Origin: Halocaridina rubra
Lineage: Eukaryota; Arthropoda; Malacostraca; Decapoda; Atyidae
Reading direction: 5' to 3'
DNA: 64,000 nucleotides
NCBI GenBank assembly: GCA_037179515.1
Contig: JAXCGZ010020831.1
Coordinates: forward strand, 76,001-140,000
The position numbers were made by a program, and so were the translations under genes. How positions within the stretch are numbered: the first letter of the stretch is position 1; the number at the start of each line of letters is the position of its first letter. The notes beneath the pieces were generated by a model. That model was given only the letters and a program-made list of their open reading frames with translations, did not search any database and was not told where the DNA came from. Below, piece after piece: positions 34,950 to 50,840 of the stretch.

Positions 34950-35292
34950 ACAAGTGCTTAGTGCCGCCTTTGTCAGTGGATTCATTTACAATGATTGAAA
35001 ACTTATTATTTTGTAGTAGCTCTGGTAATTCTTCCTTAGCCGTTTTCCCTATCACAGCTGTTGTTTTTGTTCTACTAGATGATATCTGTTTTACAATTTC
35101 AGAGTCTATACATACAGATTTAATTAACTCTGGAAGGTGAGTCATGACACTCAAGGGTAAATTATGCTGAACAATACATGCACTTAATTTGATTTCACCA
35201 TCTCTCACATATCTGTCTCTTGACGCATATCCACTAACTGATGGCATTGACAGAAGTGTAGGTTGCCGAGAAACACCTTCGACATTTTACTG

Positions 35293-36768
35293 GTAATTAC
35301 CTAATTGTGTTTACGGGAAAGAGCCCAAAGCTCGTATCGTCCCGTCTCCTGATCGGTTCCATTTCCTATTTAGTGATACTTAACATACCTGTACTTAAAA
35401 CTATGGACTGAGATAGCATTAACTACCTCCTCGCTTAGCCAATTCCAATTATCAACTACTCTTACACTGAAAAAGTATTTCCTTACATCCTGCAAAGAAG
35501 TTTTCTTACGAAGCTTCAAACTATGACCTCTAGTTCTAGAGCCAGCCGTATCAAAATATCGATCCCTATCCACTCTATCATAGCTATGAAGGAAGTTAAA
35601 CACTCTCACCATATCCCCTTTCAATCTTCTAACTTCGAGTGATGGTAAGTCTAATTCCCTCAGCCTCTCATTATAACTGAGATTGCGTATTTCTGGCACC
35701 AGTTTCGTGGCATGTCTTTGAGCATTTACAAGCTTAGCTATGTGCTTTTTCAAGTGCGAATTCCAAAGGAGGACTGCATATTCGAGTTTTGGCCTCATAT
35801 AGGTTACATAAATATTTCTGAACATTTCCTTGTCCATGTGCCTGAAGGCTACCCTTATATTTGATAAGAAGGCATATGCTGCCTTTACTATGTCATTCAT
35901 ATGTATATCTGGAGACAAATCTGCCAGTATGTTTACTCCTAGATCTCTCTCATTTTCTGTCTCTTGAAGTTGAACTCCAGCCACCGAGTAGTCAAGATTG
36001 GGCCTTCTTGCACTTGTACCCATTCTCATTACCTTGCATTTTGAAGTATTGAATTTCATTAGCCACTTTTCTGACCACTCATGCAGACTATTTAGATCTT
36101 CCTGAAGTTCTCTACCATTGTTCTCGTTTTTTTACTTTCTTCACAATCTTTGCATCATCTGCAAACATATTCATGAATGAATTTACAGACTCTGGTAGGT
36201 CATTTATATATACAAGGAACAAAAGTGGCCCTAAAACTGAACCCTGTGGAATTCCACTACTAACTCTTCTTCATTCAGACACTGGGTGTCTTACTCTAAC
36301 CCTCTGTTCCCTTCCTTCTAAGTAAGTTTTTATCCAATCCAAGACATTTCCACCTATTCTAGCAATTGCTTGCAGCTTCCTAATAAGTCTCCCATGTGGA
36401 ACTGTGTCAAATGCTTTCTGGAAGACTAGGAATATGCAATCTGCCCAGCCCTCTCTTTCCTGTAAGATTCGGCTTACCTCATCATAAAATTCTAATAAGT
36501 TTGTTACTGTTGATCTACCTTCTCTGAAGCCATATTGCCTCACTGACAAAAAGATGAAGGGTTCCAAGTGAAGAGAGATATGTTTCCTTAGTAGTTTCTC
36601 CATAAATTTGCAAACTATGATGATCAAGGAAACTGGTCTATAGTTCAGAGCCGTATCCCTCCTTCCCTTTTTGAAGATAGGTATCACATTTGCTTGTTTC
36701 CAGCATCTTGGAATCTCCCCTGACTCCAGTGACTTTTTGAATATGATACCCAGTGCCACTGATATTGA
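35293..36768 (-). pseudogene. Family-B LINE copy 6, inserted in the hAT transposase
   Basis: Minus-strand copy covering RT to the 3' end. The first frame (36759-36271) begins at [18 protein letters not shown] and holds FLVFQKAFDTVPHGR. A frameshifted part around 36125-36270 carries the FADD region, and the frame 36059-35370 holds the C-terminal part. The tail AATTAGGTAATTAC-like sequence lies at 35293-35310. It separates the BED finger of the hAT transposase from its next domain. Confidence 0.85.
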
Positions 36769-36920
36769 TGCTTGAGGCTGCCAGCATGCTCTTCTAATTC
36801 AGATTTTTTTGCATTTACCTCGCAGTTACATGCACTACAAAACCCCTGATTTTTACTAGTTTTACTTGGTTTTAACCATCCTTTGAATAATGGAAGTGAT
36901 TCCCAACTTGCAGTATACAT

Positions 36921-37195
<275 letters not shown>

Positions 37196-37317
37196 GTTCA
37201 CTTTTTCCGCGTATTTATGATCTGCAAAATTGGAATAATGCCCCTAAAAATATTTAAAAAAATAAGAAATTCGTAAATGACGCCCATGCAAATAACTTCG
37301 AAAAAAAAATTTAATTT

Positions 37318-40255
37318 TAGTAAGTAATCGACCGCCTCGGAGGCATTTGTCTGCCATCCTCCTAATCTTCTACCGCTTAATGAGATCAGATATTATGAAG
37401 ATAATGAAAAAAACATTAAGAATGAATAGCAAACAAATTTTCGATATAATATTGTCAGGGAAATAATGTGCAAGGGTGCATCAGGTGATACAGAAGCGGC
37501 AAAACGTTTGTGGATAGAGGTTCATTCTCCCGCATCCTCCTCCTCTTCTACCGCTTAATGTAATCGAGTATTATGAAGAAAATTGAAAAAAAAAGCATTA
37601 AGAACAAACAGCAAACATATTTTGTATATAATATTGTCAGGGAAATAGTGTATGAGGGTGCATCAACTGATACGGAAGTGGCAAAACATTTGTGGATAGA
37701 GGGTCATTCTCCCGCATCCTCCTCCTGTACCACTTAATGCGATCGAATATAATGAAGAAAATTGAAAAAAAGCATTAAGAACGAACAGAAAACAAACTCT
37801 CGATATATAATCATCAGAGAAATAGCCTGTAGAGAATATATATATTTCATTTAAGTTTTCCATGTACATTACAATATACATTTTCTATGTAACGAAATGT
37901 ATAGTTTTCTTTTTTTCTCAGCTGACTTTGTTTATGTTTAGATTTCGTGCAGCATGGTCAATATGTAAAGAAGGTAGAATAATGTTTAGAACCAAGGAAT
38001 ATTAATAATACTATAATCATGAATATTAGATAAACCCCAAATAGAGTGAGTAAATATATACTTTATGAGTAAGATATTGTGCCTGAATAGTGCTAAGCAT
38101 CAGCTGATACGGGTACGGTAAAACGTTTGCCGATAGAGGTTCGTTCTCCCGCATAATTCTTCTCTTCTGCCTCTTAATGCGATCTAATATTATGAAGAAA
38201 ATTTAAAAAAAAGCATAAAGAGCAAACAGCAAACAGATTTTTTATATAATATCGTCAGGGAAATAGCGAGCAAGGGTGCATCAGCTGATAGGAAGTGGGA
38301 AAAAGTTTGTGGATAAAGGTTTGTTCTACCGCATCCTCCTCCTCTTCTACCGCTTAATGCGATCAAATTGTGACAGAGTGTTTCGCTCAAAGTCACCAGA
38401 GGCTGTTAGATGCCTTACTAATTAATTTAGTAACTTAACTGTCATTTTTCTAAAAATAAAAAATAATTCCCACTTCTTGACTTTTGCAGATTATGATTAT
38501 TTGCAATTTATATCTTAGCTTATAACTAATTTAAAATTTATCTTATTTACTATTCTTGTACGTGTAGAAGCAGAGTCCCGATATAAAGGCTGCTCCTACT
38601 TTTCCATCTCTTCAGTGAACCCACCAGATACGTTTTCTTTACAATTTTCTTATCATAAAAATTGTTCTTGCTGATAATTTTGTTATAAATTTGACCTTGT
38701 TGTTATGTCATTAGCTTGTCTAGATATATATCAGTAGCTTCTTTATTATTTGAGTACATAAATTCCGTCTCCTATGAGCAAAGAACGTTCTAGAGATTGT
38801 TTACCAGTAACCTAACTTTCCATTATTATTCTCGTTTTATTTTATTTGCTTCCACTTGTTGCACCTAAAATACTGTCTTTCCCTTGCAGCTCTGCTATAA
38901 TTGCCTTCCAGGGACCACCACTAAAGTAGTCCTTAAATGATATCAGAGCCAGTTACTGCTCTAGAAATATATCCTACAGATGACGTCACCAGGAGGGACA
39001 ATGAAGCGTCCTCATTTGGCGGCTAAACATCCCAGAGGCAACATCTCGCCTCAACAGTCAAGTTATTTCAAACCTTATTTACGTGGCATCTTCACAGGAA
39101 TTCATCTGGCACAAGTGTCCTCTATTCTACTCTGCCTGTGTGACAGAGGTATTCGTCGAGTTGAGGCCAAAGTCTTGGTATACGTCCGTGGTGCCTGGAA
39201 ACGAAATCGTGCTCACCACCTCCGGGATTCGAGGCAGCATTTCATAAAATTTAATTTGAAAAATTTAATTCAATTCTTTTAATGTCATTGCATATCCAAA
39301 ATTAAAAGAAAGTTGAATTCTGAGTTTCATTTAACCGAGTGCTGGTATAACGTGTGGGGTGTTCAAGTGCAAATATCTGTCCTGTCTGTTTGTGAGCTCT
39401 TAACCGAGCTCAGTACTTTGAGTCCCCTTAGTAAAACAGAATCTTAGCAACACTCTACTATTCCCCCAACACAAATATTATGAAGAAAATTGAAAAAAGC
39501 ATTAAGAACAAACAGCAAACAAACTTTCAATATAATATCGTCAGAGAAATAGTGTGTAGAGAATATATATATTTTTCCTTCAAGCTTCCCCTGTACAGTA
39601 CAATATACGTTTTCTTAGTAACGAATTGTATAATTTTCTTTTTTTCTCAGCTGACTTTGTTTACATTTAGATTTCGTGCAGCATGGTCGATATGTAAAGA
39701 TAATAGAATAATGTTTCGAACCAAGGAATATTAATAATATTATAATCATGACAATTAGATAAACCCCAAATAGAGTGAGTAAATAAATATTTTATGTGTA
39801 AGATATTGTGCCTGAATAGTGCTATTCTTTTTCTATACCTACAGCTACACTGAATATTCTTGGCTATTCATCACACATCTTTTATTATCACTTCACATCT
39901 GACAAGTCATTACACTCTCCATCTCTGTTTCTCTTTATGTATTTTTCGTGCCCAGGCCCGATGAGGGCTGTTTTATTTTTTTTTTTGACCCGTCCTGGTG
40001 TCACAATCATAAAAAAAGAAAAAAAAAGGATCAGTTGATACGGATACGGTAAAACGTTTGCCGATAGAGGTTCGTTCTCCCACATCCTCCTTCTCTTTTA
40101 CCGCTTAATGCGAGCTAATATTATGAAGAAAATTGAAAAACAGCATTAAGAACAAACAGCAAACAAACTTTCGGTATAATATCATTAAGGAACTAGCATA
40201 CGAGGGTGCATCAGCTGATATGGAAGCAGCAAAACGTTTGCACCCTCGTGCTCAC
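37318..40255. repeat. ~178-bp tandem repeat, dispersed in blocks
   Basis: The motif ACCGCTTAATG recurs at 37372, 37550 and, slightly changed, 37729 (period 178-179), and again at about 38168, 38350 and 40099. Each unit also carries ATTATGAAGAAAATTGAAAA, a GGGTGCATCAGCTGATA segment and GGCAAAACGTTTG. A 290-bp stretch at about 37800-38095 recurs at 39535-39830 (CTCAGCTGACTTTGTTTA..., AACCCCAAATAGAGTGAG is near-identical to ACCCCAAATAGAGTGAG). The array was thus duplicated in larger steps and then split by a solo LTR at 38369-39471. No protein was recognised. Confidence 0.75.
38369..39471 (+). mobile_element. Candidate 1103-bp solo LTR
   Basis: It starts TGTGACAGAGTG and ends TTCCCCCAACA (TG...CA), flanked by CAAAT at 38364-38368 and 39472-39476. 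The insertion interrupts a 178-bp repeat unit exactly: other units read GATCAAATATTATG-like sequence through this point. A TATA-like GATATAAAGG at about 38580 would suit a plus-strand LTR promoter; the strand is inferred from that. The 100-codon frame at 38980-39282 lies inside it and is not recognised. No internal retrotransposon region is left. Confidence 0.75.
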
Positions 40256-43372
<3,117 letters not shown>

Positions 43373-44284
43373 TGTAGAATAACTGACTGATGTATGATTT
43401 GCTATCCCATCTAATGACACCAATTTGTAAGATAGTGTCCCTCCGAGTGTCACCAATTTGTAGGATGACTGGGTTATCTCACTGCTTGTCACCCGTTTTG
43501 TAGTATAGTGGGGTTACTGTTCCACCTGCTGACACCAAATATGTCGGGAGATTTCTATTTTATACAAGTTATAATTATGGTAGCGTGGTTGGTGAAAAAC
43601 ATCTTCTTTATATTGCTTTATTCTTATTTAACATCTATGTACTCAGAGCTCCAATTACTACAGTTCCTGTCACGACTAATTCCTGATTCCCACCCCAAAA
43701 GGGGGAGGCTACCTAAGCTGTACTGTGTTAAGTCTGCTGCTGGCAAGGCCCGGTCTCTAACTAACTGTGTCTGCCCCGGAGGCATTTTGAAATACCCCAA
43801 GGGCAGGGTGTGGCTTGACATCCAGTCCTGCCAATAAACTCAAGTGACATCCAATCCTGCAAATCAACTCCAGGTTCGAAGTGGAGTCCCTCCTATTTTG
43901 GGGAGGAGCTATTTCAACAAGCCTATTGCAAAGGAGTGGGTGGCAATTGTCTATTGCCATTGGGTATCTCCCCAAATCATAACATACATATAGGTCAAAT
44001 GCTCGTGTGTGGTATTTGGGAATAGAGGACTTGTTTGGGTCTCTCACACCTCCTTGAGGCACTTGGCGTCGGGTGCTGATCTTCGTGACCCTTTTAATAT
44101 TGCAAATGTTCGTGTGTGGTATTGGGAATACAGAACTTGTTTGCGTCTCTCATACCTCCTTGAGGCACTTGGCGCCGGGAGCTGATCTCCGTGACCCTTT
44201 TAATATTGGCCTTATCCCAGCAAAACACTTGAGAGAGCGTTCAATTTCACCTTTGACCTCTAGCAAGACTTCAGTCATGCGACA
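43373..44284 (-). repeat. 3' LTR (about 912 bp)
   Basis: On the minus strand it starts TGTCGCATGACTG and ends CAGTTATTCTACA. It differs from the other LTR at roughly ten positions by eye. It holds a 107-bp internal direct repeat (43996-44102 and 44103-44209) and degenerate copies of a GACACCAATTTGTA motif at 43420-43550. It lacks the CR1 insertion present in the 5' LTR. Confidence 0.85.
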
Positions 44285-44294
44285 TCCCTCCCCA
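44285..44294 (-). promoter_or_regulatory. Polypurine tract
   Basis: On the minus strand TGGGGAGGGA directly precedes the TGTCGC start of the 3' LTR. This is the expected place and composition for the plus-strand primer. Confidence 0.75.
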
Positions 44295-46591
44295 CTACAC
44301 TGAAATATCTCTTATTTCAGTTTCATCATCCTAACTAACATTTGTTTACAATAAAACGGGGCTGAATTATTTAAGCTATTATCTAAGAAATCCTATTTCT
44401 ATGAACTCTAAACATATTACACGAACATAGCATATATATATAGTAATTCTACAGACAACTAGAGCATGCAGAGTCTATTTCCTTGTGGGAAATCTTTAAT
44501 ACAAACATATTCTTATATTTAAACAAAAATAACCTTAATCAGTATGATTTCAGTGTGTAACTAATAACAAACATTAATTAAGATCAAAAGTCAGTTTAGA
44601 TCATAACATTACTTTATCTACTTCTCTTTTTTCTTCAAAAGACAAAATTTGGTTAGTTATAGTAAAAATATAAATCATGTAAAACATTAGCAAACAAATT
44701 AAGTAGAGTATTAGCATGTAAAAACATTTAAATTACGCTAGACCATAATATAAATAGTAATTATTATAAGAAACCTCATCTTATAATTTCTACTCTTATC
44801 GTTACTATAGGCATTGATTTATTTTAAAATTTGGCCTTAAAAACTACTCCTGAAACAAAACATTTGTTACTATGAGTAAAGACAAAACATTCACTATTTC
44901 AATATTCAATTACTATTCAGAGACCAATTAATATGAGAACTTAATGGACACAAAGATTAAATCATAAGTCAAAAATTAATAATGCTAAAGCAAAACAATT
45001 ATATAATTTAGGCAAAAAAACAACTTATTACTATTAGAGCAAATCATACAATTTATCAATGGCACTTATTTAAAAACTATATCTAAGGGAGACTCTGAGT
45101 TTTCGCTTAAAATTATCTTAAAGCTAGTAAAACAAATAAAAAATAAATGGTCTTTTAGCACAGTGGTCAAAGACGGTGGGGACCTTTTCTTTTCCATTTT
45201 TTTCAGTTCTAATACATGGGTACTTTTAATTAACTAATAAGGGATTTTCCATACCCTTCTTTCTCTCTTCACTAAAGTTTGGACATGTATAGGGATTTTT
45301 TTTTCTTTCTGTTTGAATCCCATCAACGCGTTTACGTGGCTTCTAAACGTATTATTAAGATATTTTAAAATATTTCTGTTTTTTTTTCTCTCTTTTCACT
45401 ACAGTTAGGACATGTATGGGGATTTCCTTGTTTCTGGGATTTCATCAATTCGTTTACATGGTTTTTTAAAGTAGTTTAAAAGACTTTTATTTCTTTCTTT
45501 CCCTTGCTCATGAAATTCTTGCTAGGCGTTATAAAACGGTTTCCTTGTGTCCTCAGTTTTTCACTCCCCCGCCGTCTTCACTGCAGGCCCAGGTTCGTAC
45601 ACTACCACATATTATCTTCTTTCTAAGATAGGCAAGACAAAGAGGAAGCGATCGATGCATCTTCCGAACCCCTCCAGCCTGGCTTTTTCGTCCTGCCTTC
45701 GGGCCGATCTGTACTAAGACCACCCTTGTAGGAGACCTGCAACGTCACAGCGATTCTCTTCAGTACTGCATACACACGTACCTTTGAAGCAGACCTCGGG
45801 ATGAAAATTTGAACCTATGTCACTACTACAGTTGTAAGAAAGGTTCCCTATGACTTCGGGGTACCAACAATGGCCATACGTTGGTAATCTGAGGCTATAC
45901 TTTGCCTCCCCTGCAACTGCAAGTGATTGCAATCTCTATTCAATGGGCAACAGGGACTTATTTGAGAGAGAACAAAATCTAAAGACTTTTAGAATTTGCA
46001 GGTCGGGGCTGCCTAGAAATAGGGTGGTAATGGAAGGTGTGTGTCTACACAACTAGGTTATTATTCCAAGATACTTAGGACTTAGCTGAGAAACTGCTAC
46101 ATAGCATTACTCTACTATAGACATCAAAAAGAACAATCATTAAATACTGAGAAAAACCACTAAAGAAATATTCTTATTAGCTGTGGCTACAGTAATATCA
46201 AGCATAAATTCAGATGAAAAATACAAATCATCAAGTTACTGCTGATTGCATTTCAAAAATAATAATTACCAACAGGTCATTGAGAGATAGCAACAATAAC
46301 AGTCAACATAATAATATTACTAATAATCATAATCAAAATAAGAATAATAAACAAATAAAATAAAAATACTAAATTAGGAATAACAATATATTTACACTGG
46401 AGACTGGCATTCAGAAGTAAGAACAGTGTTCTATACTCATATTTCATAGTAATGCTCATTCTAACAGTCTCTTTTACTATTCAAATTCCTGCTGTCATAA
46501 TATGTATATATAGAGAGCATAAGTGGCAACTTGCTTGCTCCACAATTCGTCAATGGGAGTTTTGTCTGTTCTCTAAGCAGTTGCGATATGT
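44295..46591 (-). other. LTR element interior, 3' side, no gene seen
   Basis: AT-rich sequence with scattered T- and A-runs. The 72-codon frame at 45714-45932 (minus) and the 68-codon frame opposite it are not recognised. No RT, integrase or envelope-like motifs were found on either strand. Confidence 0.6.
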
Positions 46592-46610
46592 GGAGAAAGT
46601 ATTTATGCAA
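46592..46610. repeat. Left target duplication of the CR1 block
   Basis: GGAGAAAGTATTTATGCAA matches GGAGAAGATATTTATGCAA at 57058-57076 with two mismatches. The pair brackets the whole CR1 block, so this is probably the target duplication of the first CR1 insertion into the LTR element. Confidence 0.6.
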
Positions 46611-46792
46611 AAGTCATAAGAACATAAGAACATAAGAACATAAGAATAGAGGACACTGCAACATGCCTACTGGCACACACGAGGCAGCTCCATTTTTTAA
46701 TTGTATTTTCAGCATGTCTAACCTATTCTATTCTACTCTACTTATTTATTCTATTTTTCTTTTTATGATTTTTCTAATAAGCACTAACCTAT

Positions 46793-48860
46793 TCATACCC
46801 ACCCTACCTCTGTCATATGTCTATCTAATCTACATTTGAAGGTGTCTAAGGTATTGGCATTTACTATCCTACTAGGAAGCTTGTTCCATGCATCAGCTAC
46901 TCTATTACCAAACCAATTTTTACCAATTTTCCTTCTGAACCTAAATTTATCAAGCTTAAATCCATTATTACGAGTTCTGGTTTGATCATGAATTTTTAAA
47001 ACTTTATTAATATCTCCCTTGTTAATCCCTTTAAACCATTTATACACTTCAATCATATCCCCCCTAACTCTTCGCCTCTCTAGAGAATGTAGATTAAGTT
47101 TTTTTAATCTGTCCTCATATGGTAGATTTCTGATATTGTGTATCATCTTGGTCATTCTTCGCTGCACTCTCTCCAAGGATTCAATTTCCATTCTATAATA
47201 GGGTGACCAGAATTGCACAGCATAATCTAAATGGGGCCTAACTAATGCAAGATAGAGCTGCAAAATAACTTTTTCCGTCCTATTGCTAACGCTTCTTGAG
47301 ATAAATCCTAAAATTCTGTTTGCTTTATTTCTGACTGCTGTGCATTGCTCTCTTGGCTTAAGACTACTACTCACAAGAACTCCCAAATCCCTTTCACACT
47401 GAGAACTCATGATTTCATGGTTATTTAGCTTATAACTAGTATTGTCTTTTATAGTACCCATTTTAACTACTTTACATTTTTCAACATTAAATTCCATTTG
47501 CCATTTGTCCAACCATTCAGATAATCTATTTAGATCTTCCTGTAAAGCATGAATGTCTTCTTTTCCATTTATAGTTCTACCTATTTTAGTGTCGTCTGCG
47601 AATTTACTTAGGTTACTACTGATATCCGAATCCAGATCATTTAGATATACGATGAATAATAGGGGACCCAGTACCGAGCCTTGTGGTACCCCGCTAGTAA
47701 CCGAGCCCCACTCTGATTTCTCTCCATTTATGCAGACCCTCTGTTTTCTGTCTTTTAACCATTGTTTGATCCATCTGAGAACAGCTCCTCCTATACCATG
47801 AGCTTCCAGCTTTTTAACTAATCTTTTGTGAGGAACTCTATCAAAAGCTTTGCTAAAATCTAGATATATTGTATCATATTCTTTGCCACAATCTACTTCC
47901 TCGTAAACTTCTGAATAAAAAGACAGTAAGTTTGTAAGGCACGAAAAAACCTTAAGAAACCCGTGTTGTGAAAGTTTTATCAGTCTGTGTAATTCTAGAT
48001 GTGCCCTTATTTTATTTGCAATTATGGATTCTAGAATCTTACCCACTGTTGACGTTAAACTTACCGGCCTATAATTATTCTTTTTAACTCGTTCTCCTTT
48101 TTTAAATATTGGTACCACATCTGCCAATTTCCACTCCATGGGTACCGATCCTAATTTTATTGAATTATTAAATAATGCAGTTAGAGGACAACTAAGCTCT
48201 TCCTTGCATTCCTTTAATATTCTAGCATATATTCCATCAGGTCCCGGAGATTTATGAGCCTTTAATTTATCTATTTCTTTTATTACCTCCTCTCTCGTAA
48301 TATTTATTGAACTAAGTATTTTATCGGGACTGTCTCTGTAAATGGATTCTACTTCCGGAATATTTTCCAAGTTTTCATTGGTAAATACAGATAAGAAATA
48401 ATCATTTAAACATGTACACATCACTTTATCGTCATCTGTGATATGGCCATTGGCTACTTCAATTGGTCCGACTTTTTTCTTAAATTTTGTTTGATAATGT
48501 TGATAAAACCCTTTAGGATTTTCTTTAGCTTCTCCTGCTATTCTAACTTCGTATTTTCTTTTCGACTCTCTAACTATCTTTTTAACTTCCCTGTTTAACT
48601 GTATATATTGCTGCCTCACATGCTCTTCGCCTCTTTTTAGTTTCCTGTATATTCCTCTTTTAATACCTATAAGATTCTTTATTCTATTGTTCATCCATTT
48701 AGGGTAATTTTTTCTTGATCTGCAATGTTTCATGGGAATATAGTCTCTCTGACTATTCTTAAGAGTCATGACAAAATTGTTATATTCCTCATCCAAATTT
48801 ATATTAACTGACGGACTGCTGTTCTTTCCTGTGAGAGAATTTAATGTATTGATCTTATCT
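46793..48860 (-). pseudogene. CR1-like ORF2, reverse transcriptase half
   Basis: A frame of about 667 codons (48796-46793) runs from the linker (YPKWMNNRIKNLIGIKRGIY) through RT to the natural stop. Motifs: AHKSPGPDGIYARIL, PIFKKGERVKKNNYRPVSLT, YLDFSKAFDRVPHKRL, GVPQGSVLGPLLFIVYLND and SKFADDTKIG with both Asp. The C-terminal domain has YLALVRPHLDYAVQFWSP and LHSLERRRVRGDMIEVYKWF. It lacks only the endonuclease half, which lies at 50841-51861 beyond the insertion. Confidence 0.85.
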
Positions 48861-48861
48861 T

Positions 48862-49625
48862 ATCTTGTGAGTAGTAGTCTTAAGCCAAGAGAGCAATGCA
48901 CAGCAGTCAGAAATAAAGCAAACAGAATTTTAGGATTTATCTCAAGAAGCGTCAGCAATAGGACGGAAAAAGTTATTTTGCAGCTCTATCTTGCATTAGT
49001 TAGGCCCCATTTAGATTATGCTGTGCAATTCTGGTCACCCTATTATAGAATGGAAATTGAATCCTTGGAGAGAGTGCAACGAAGAATGACCAAGATGATA
49101 CACAATATCAGAAATCTACCATATGAGGACAGATTAAAAAAACTTAATCTACATTCTCTAGAGAGGCGAAGAGTTAGGGGGGATATGATTGAAGTGTATA
49201 AATGGTTTAAAGGGATTAACAAGGGAGATATTAATAAAGTTTTAAAAATTCATGATCAAACCAGAACTCGTAATAATGGATTTAAGCTTGATAAATTTAG
49301 GTTCAGAAGGGAAATTGGTAAAAATTGGTTTGGTAATAGAGTAGCTGATGCATGGAACAAGCTTCCTAGTATGATAGTAAATGCCAATACCTTAGACACC
49401 TTTAAATGTAGATTAGATAGACATATGACAGAGGTAGGGTGGTTATGAATAGGTTAGTGCTTATTAGAAAAACCATAAAAAGAAAAACAGAATAAATAAG
49501 TAGAGTAGAATAGAATAGGTTAGACATGCTGAAAATACAATTCAAAAATGGAGCTGCCTCGTGTGTGCCAGTAGGCATGTTGCAGTGTCCTCTATTCTTA
49601 TGTTCTTATGTTCTTATGTTCTTAT
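48862..49625 (+). pseudogene. CR1-like copy A2, 5'-truncated
   Basis: It begins in the RT C-terminal domain (LVSSSLKPREQCTAVRNKAN) and runs to the stop at 49448, the 3' UTR and the octamer tail at 49593-49625. It lies head to head with the 3' half of the full-length copy. The CTTGTGA shared by both sequences at 48863-48869 marks the junction. Confidence 0.85.
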
Positions 49626-49940
49626 ATGCAAATGAAAATAAAAAAAATAACAAAAGGAGGCCCTATTTACATAAAATAACAAATACATAACTAAATATGC
49701 ATCTACACATATACATATACACACATACACATATATACAAACATATACATACATATAAAAAGTTTTACTTATTAACACAAAATACATATGAACAAACAAA
49801 CATACATATAGAGGAGAAAAAGACTAAAGGAAAACTAAAAATAAACATAGCACGGCTGAATAAAGAGGCTGTCTAATTAAATGATGGAGGTCTGTCTTGG
49901 GGAATCATCTTGGCCAGCGTATGCTTGAGGAGTACCTTAT
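49626..49940 (-). pseudogene. Penelope-like element 3' fragment
   Basis: At about 49940-49870 the minus strand reads VLLKHTLAKMIPQDRPPSFN and a stop, close to the C-terminal LKHSLNEVIPQDKSP of the element at 8510-9776. AT- and CA-rich 3' sequence with (ATAC)-type microsatellites follows at 49670-49760, as in the larger copy. The rest of the element is missing. Confidence 0.6.
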
Positions 49941-50840
49941 CTGAATGGTCGGACAAATGGCAAATGGAATTTAATGTTGAAAAATGTAAAGTAGTTAAAA
50001 TGGGTACTATAAAAGACAATACTAGTTATAAGCTAAATAACCATGAAATCATGAGTTCTCAGTGTGAAAGGGATTTGGGAGTTCTTGTGAGTAGTAGTCT
50101 TAAGCCAAGAGAGCAATGCACAGCAGTCAGAAATAAAGCAAACAGAATCTTAGGATTTATCTCAAGAAGCGTTAGCAATAGGACAGAAAAAGTTATTTTG
50201 CAGCTCTATCTTGCATTAGTTAGGCCCCATTTAGATTATGCTGTGCAATTCTGGTCACCCTATTATAGAATGGAAATTGAATCCTTGGAGAGGGTGCAGC
50301 GAAGAATGACCAAGATGATACACAATATCAGAAATCTACCATATGAGGACAGATTAAAAAAACTTAATCTACATTCTCTAGAGAGGCGAAGAGTTAGGGG
50401 GGATATGATTGAAGTGTATAAATGGTTTAAAGGGATTAACAAGGGAGATATTAATAAAGTTTTAAAAATTCATGATCAAACCAGAACTCGTAATAATGGA
50501 TTTAAGCTTGATAAATTTAGGTTCAGAAGGGAAATTGGTAAAAATTGGTTTGGTAATAGAGTAGCTGATGCATGGAACAAGCTTCCTAGTAGGATAGTAA
50601 ATGCCAATACCTTAGACACCTTCAAATGTAGATTAGATAGACATATGACAGAGGTAGGGTGGGTATGAATAGGTTAGTGCTTGTTAGAAAAACCATAAAA
50701 AGAAAAATAGAATAAATAAGTAGAGTAGAATAGAATAGGTTAGACATGCTGAAAATACAATTCAAAAATGGAGCTGCCTCGTGTGTGCCAGTAGGCATGT
50801 TGCAGTGTCCTCTATTCTTATGTTCTTATGTTCTTATGTT
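49941..50840 (+). pseudogene. CR1-like copy A4, 5'-truncated
   Basis: It begins at LSEWSDKWQMEFNVEKCKVV, just after the FADD motif, and runs open to the stop at 50668. The 3' UTR and octamer tail end at about 50840, where the 5' half of the full-length element resumes (AATCCTTGGCATGTGG). Confidence 0.85.

Larger units (their letters stand above)
32404..36920 (-). pseudogene. hAT-type transposase split by two LINE insertions
   Basis: In minus-strand order: a BED-like zinc finger at about 36920-36770 (GFCSACNCEVNAKKSEL, EEHAGSLKHQ); the segment 35290-34948 (IKLSACIVQHNLPLSVMTHL, then FSIIVNESTD with the first catalytic Asp region changed to Asn-Glu); 33850-33415 (CIVVRVTVDN, ENMIGFASYGANAMMG, then CICHTFHV); 33402-32801; and the dimerisation domain at about 32660-32404 (FSAVNNMKTKVRNRLSTKTL). 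This resembles ZBED/SCAND3-like hAT proteins. Frameshifts lie near 33415, 33130 and 32660. Two family-B LINEs (33858-34949 and 35293-36768) interrupt it, and removing them rejoins the domain in order. Terminal inverted repeats were not found. Confidence 0.8.

Noticed and set aside
38980..39282. A 100-codon plus-strand gene
   Set aside because: It lies wholly inside the 1103-bp solo LTR and has no recognisable domain.
48768..48870. A 226-codon CR1 frame starting at 48768
   Set aside because: Its first part is antisense to the other CR1 copy; the real homology starts at about 48862.
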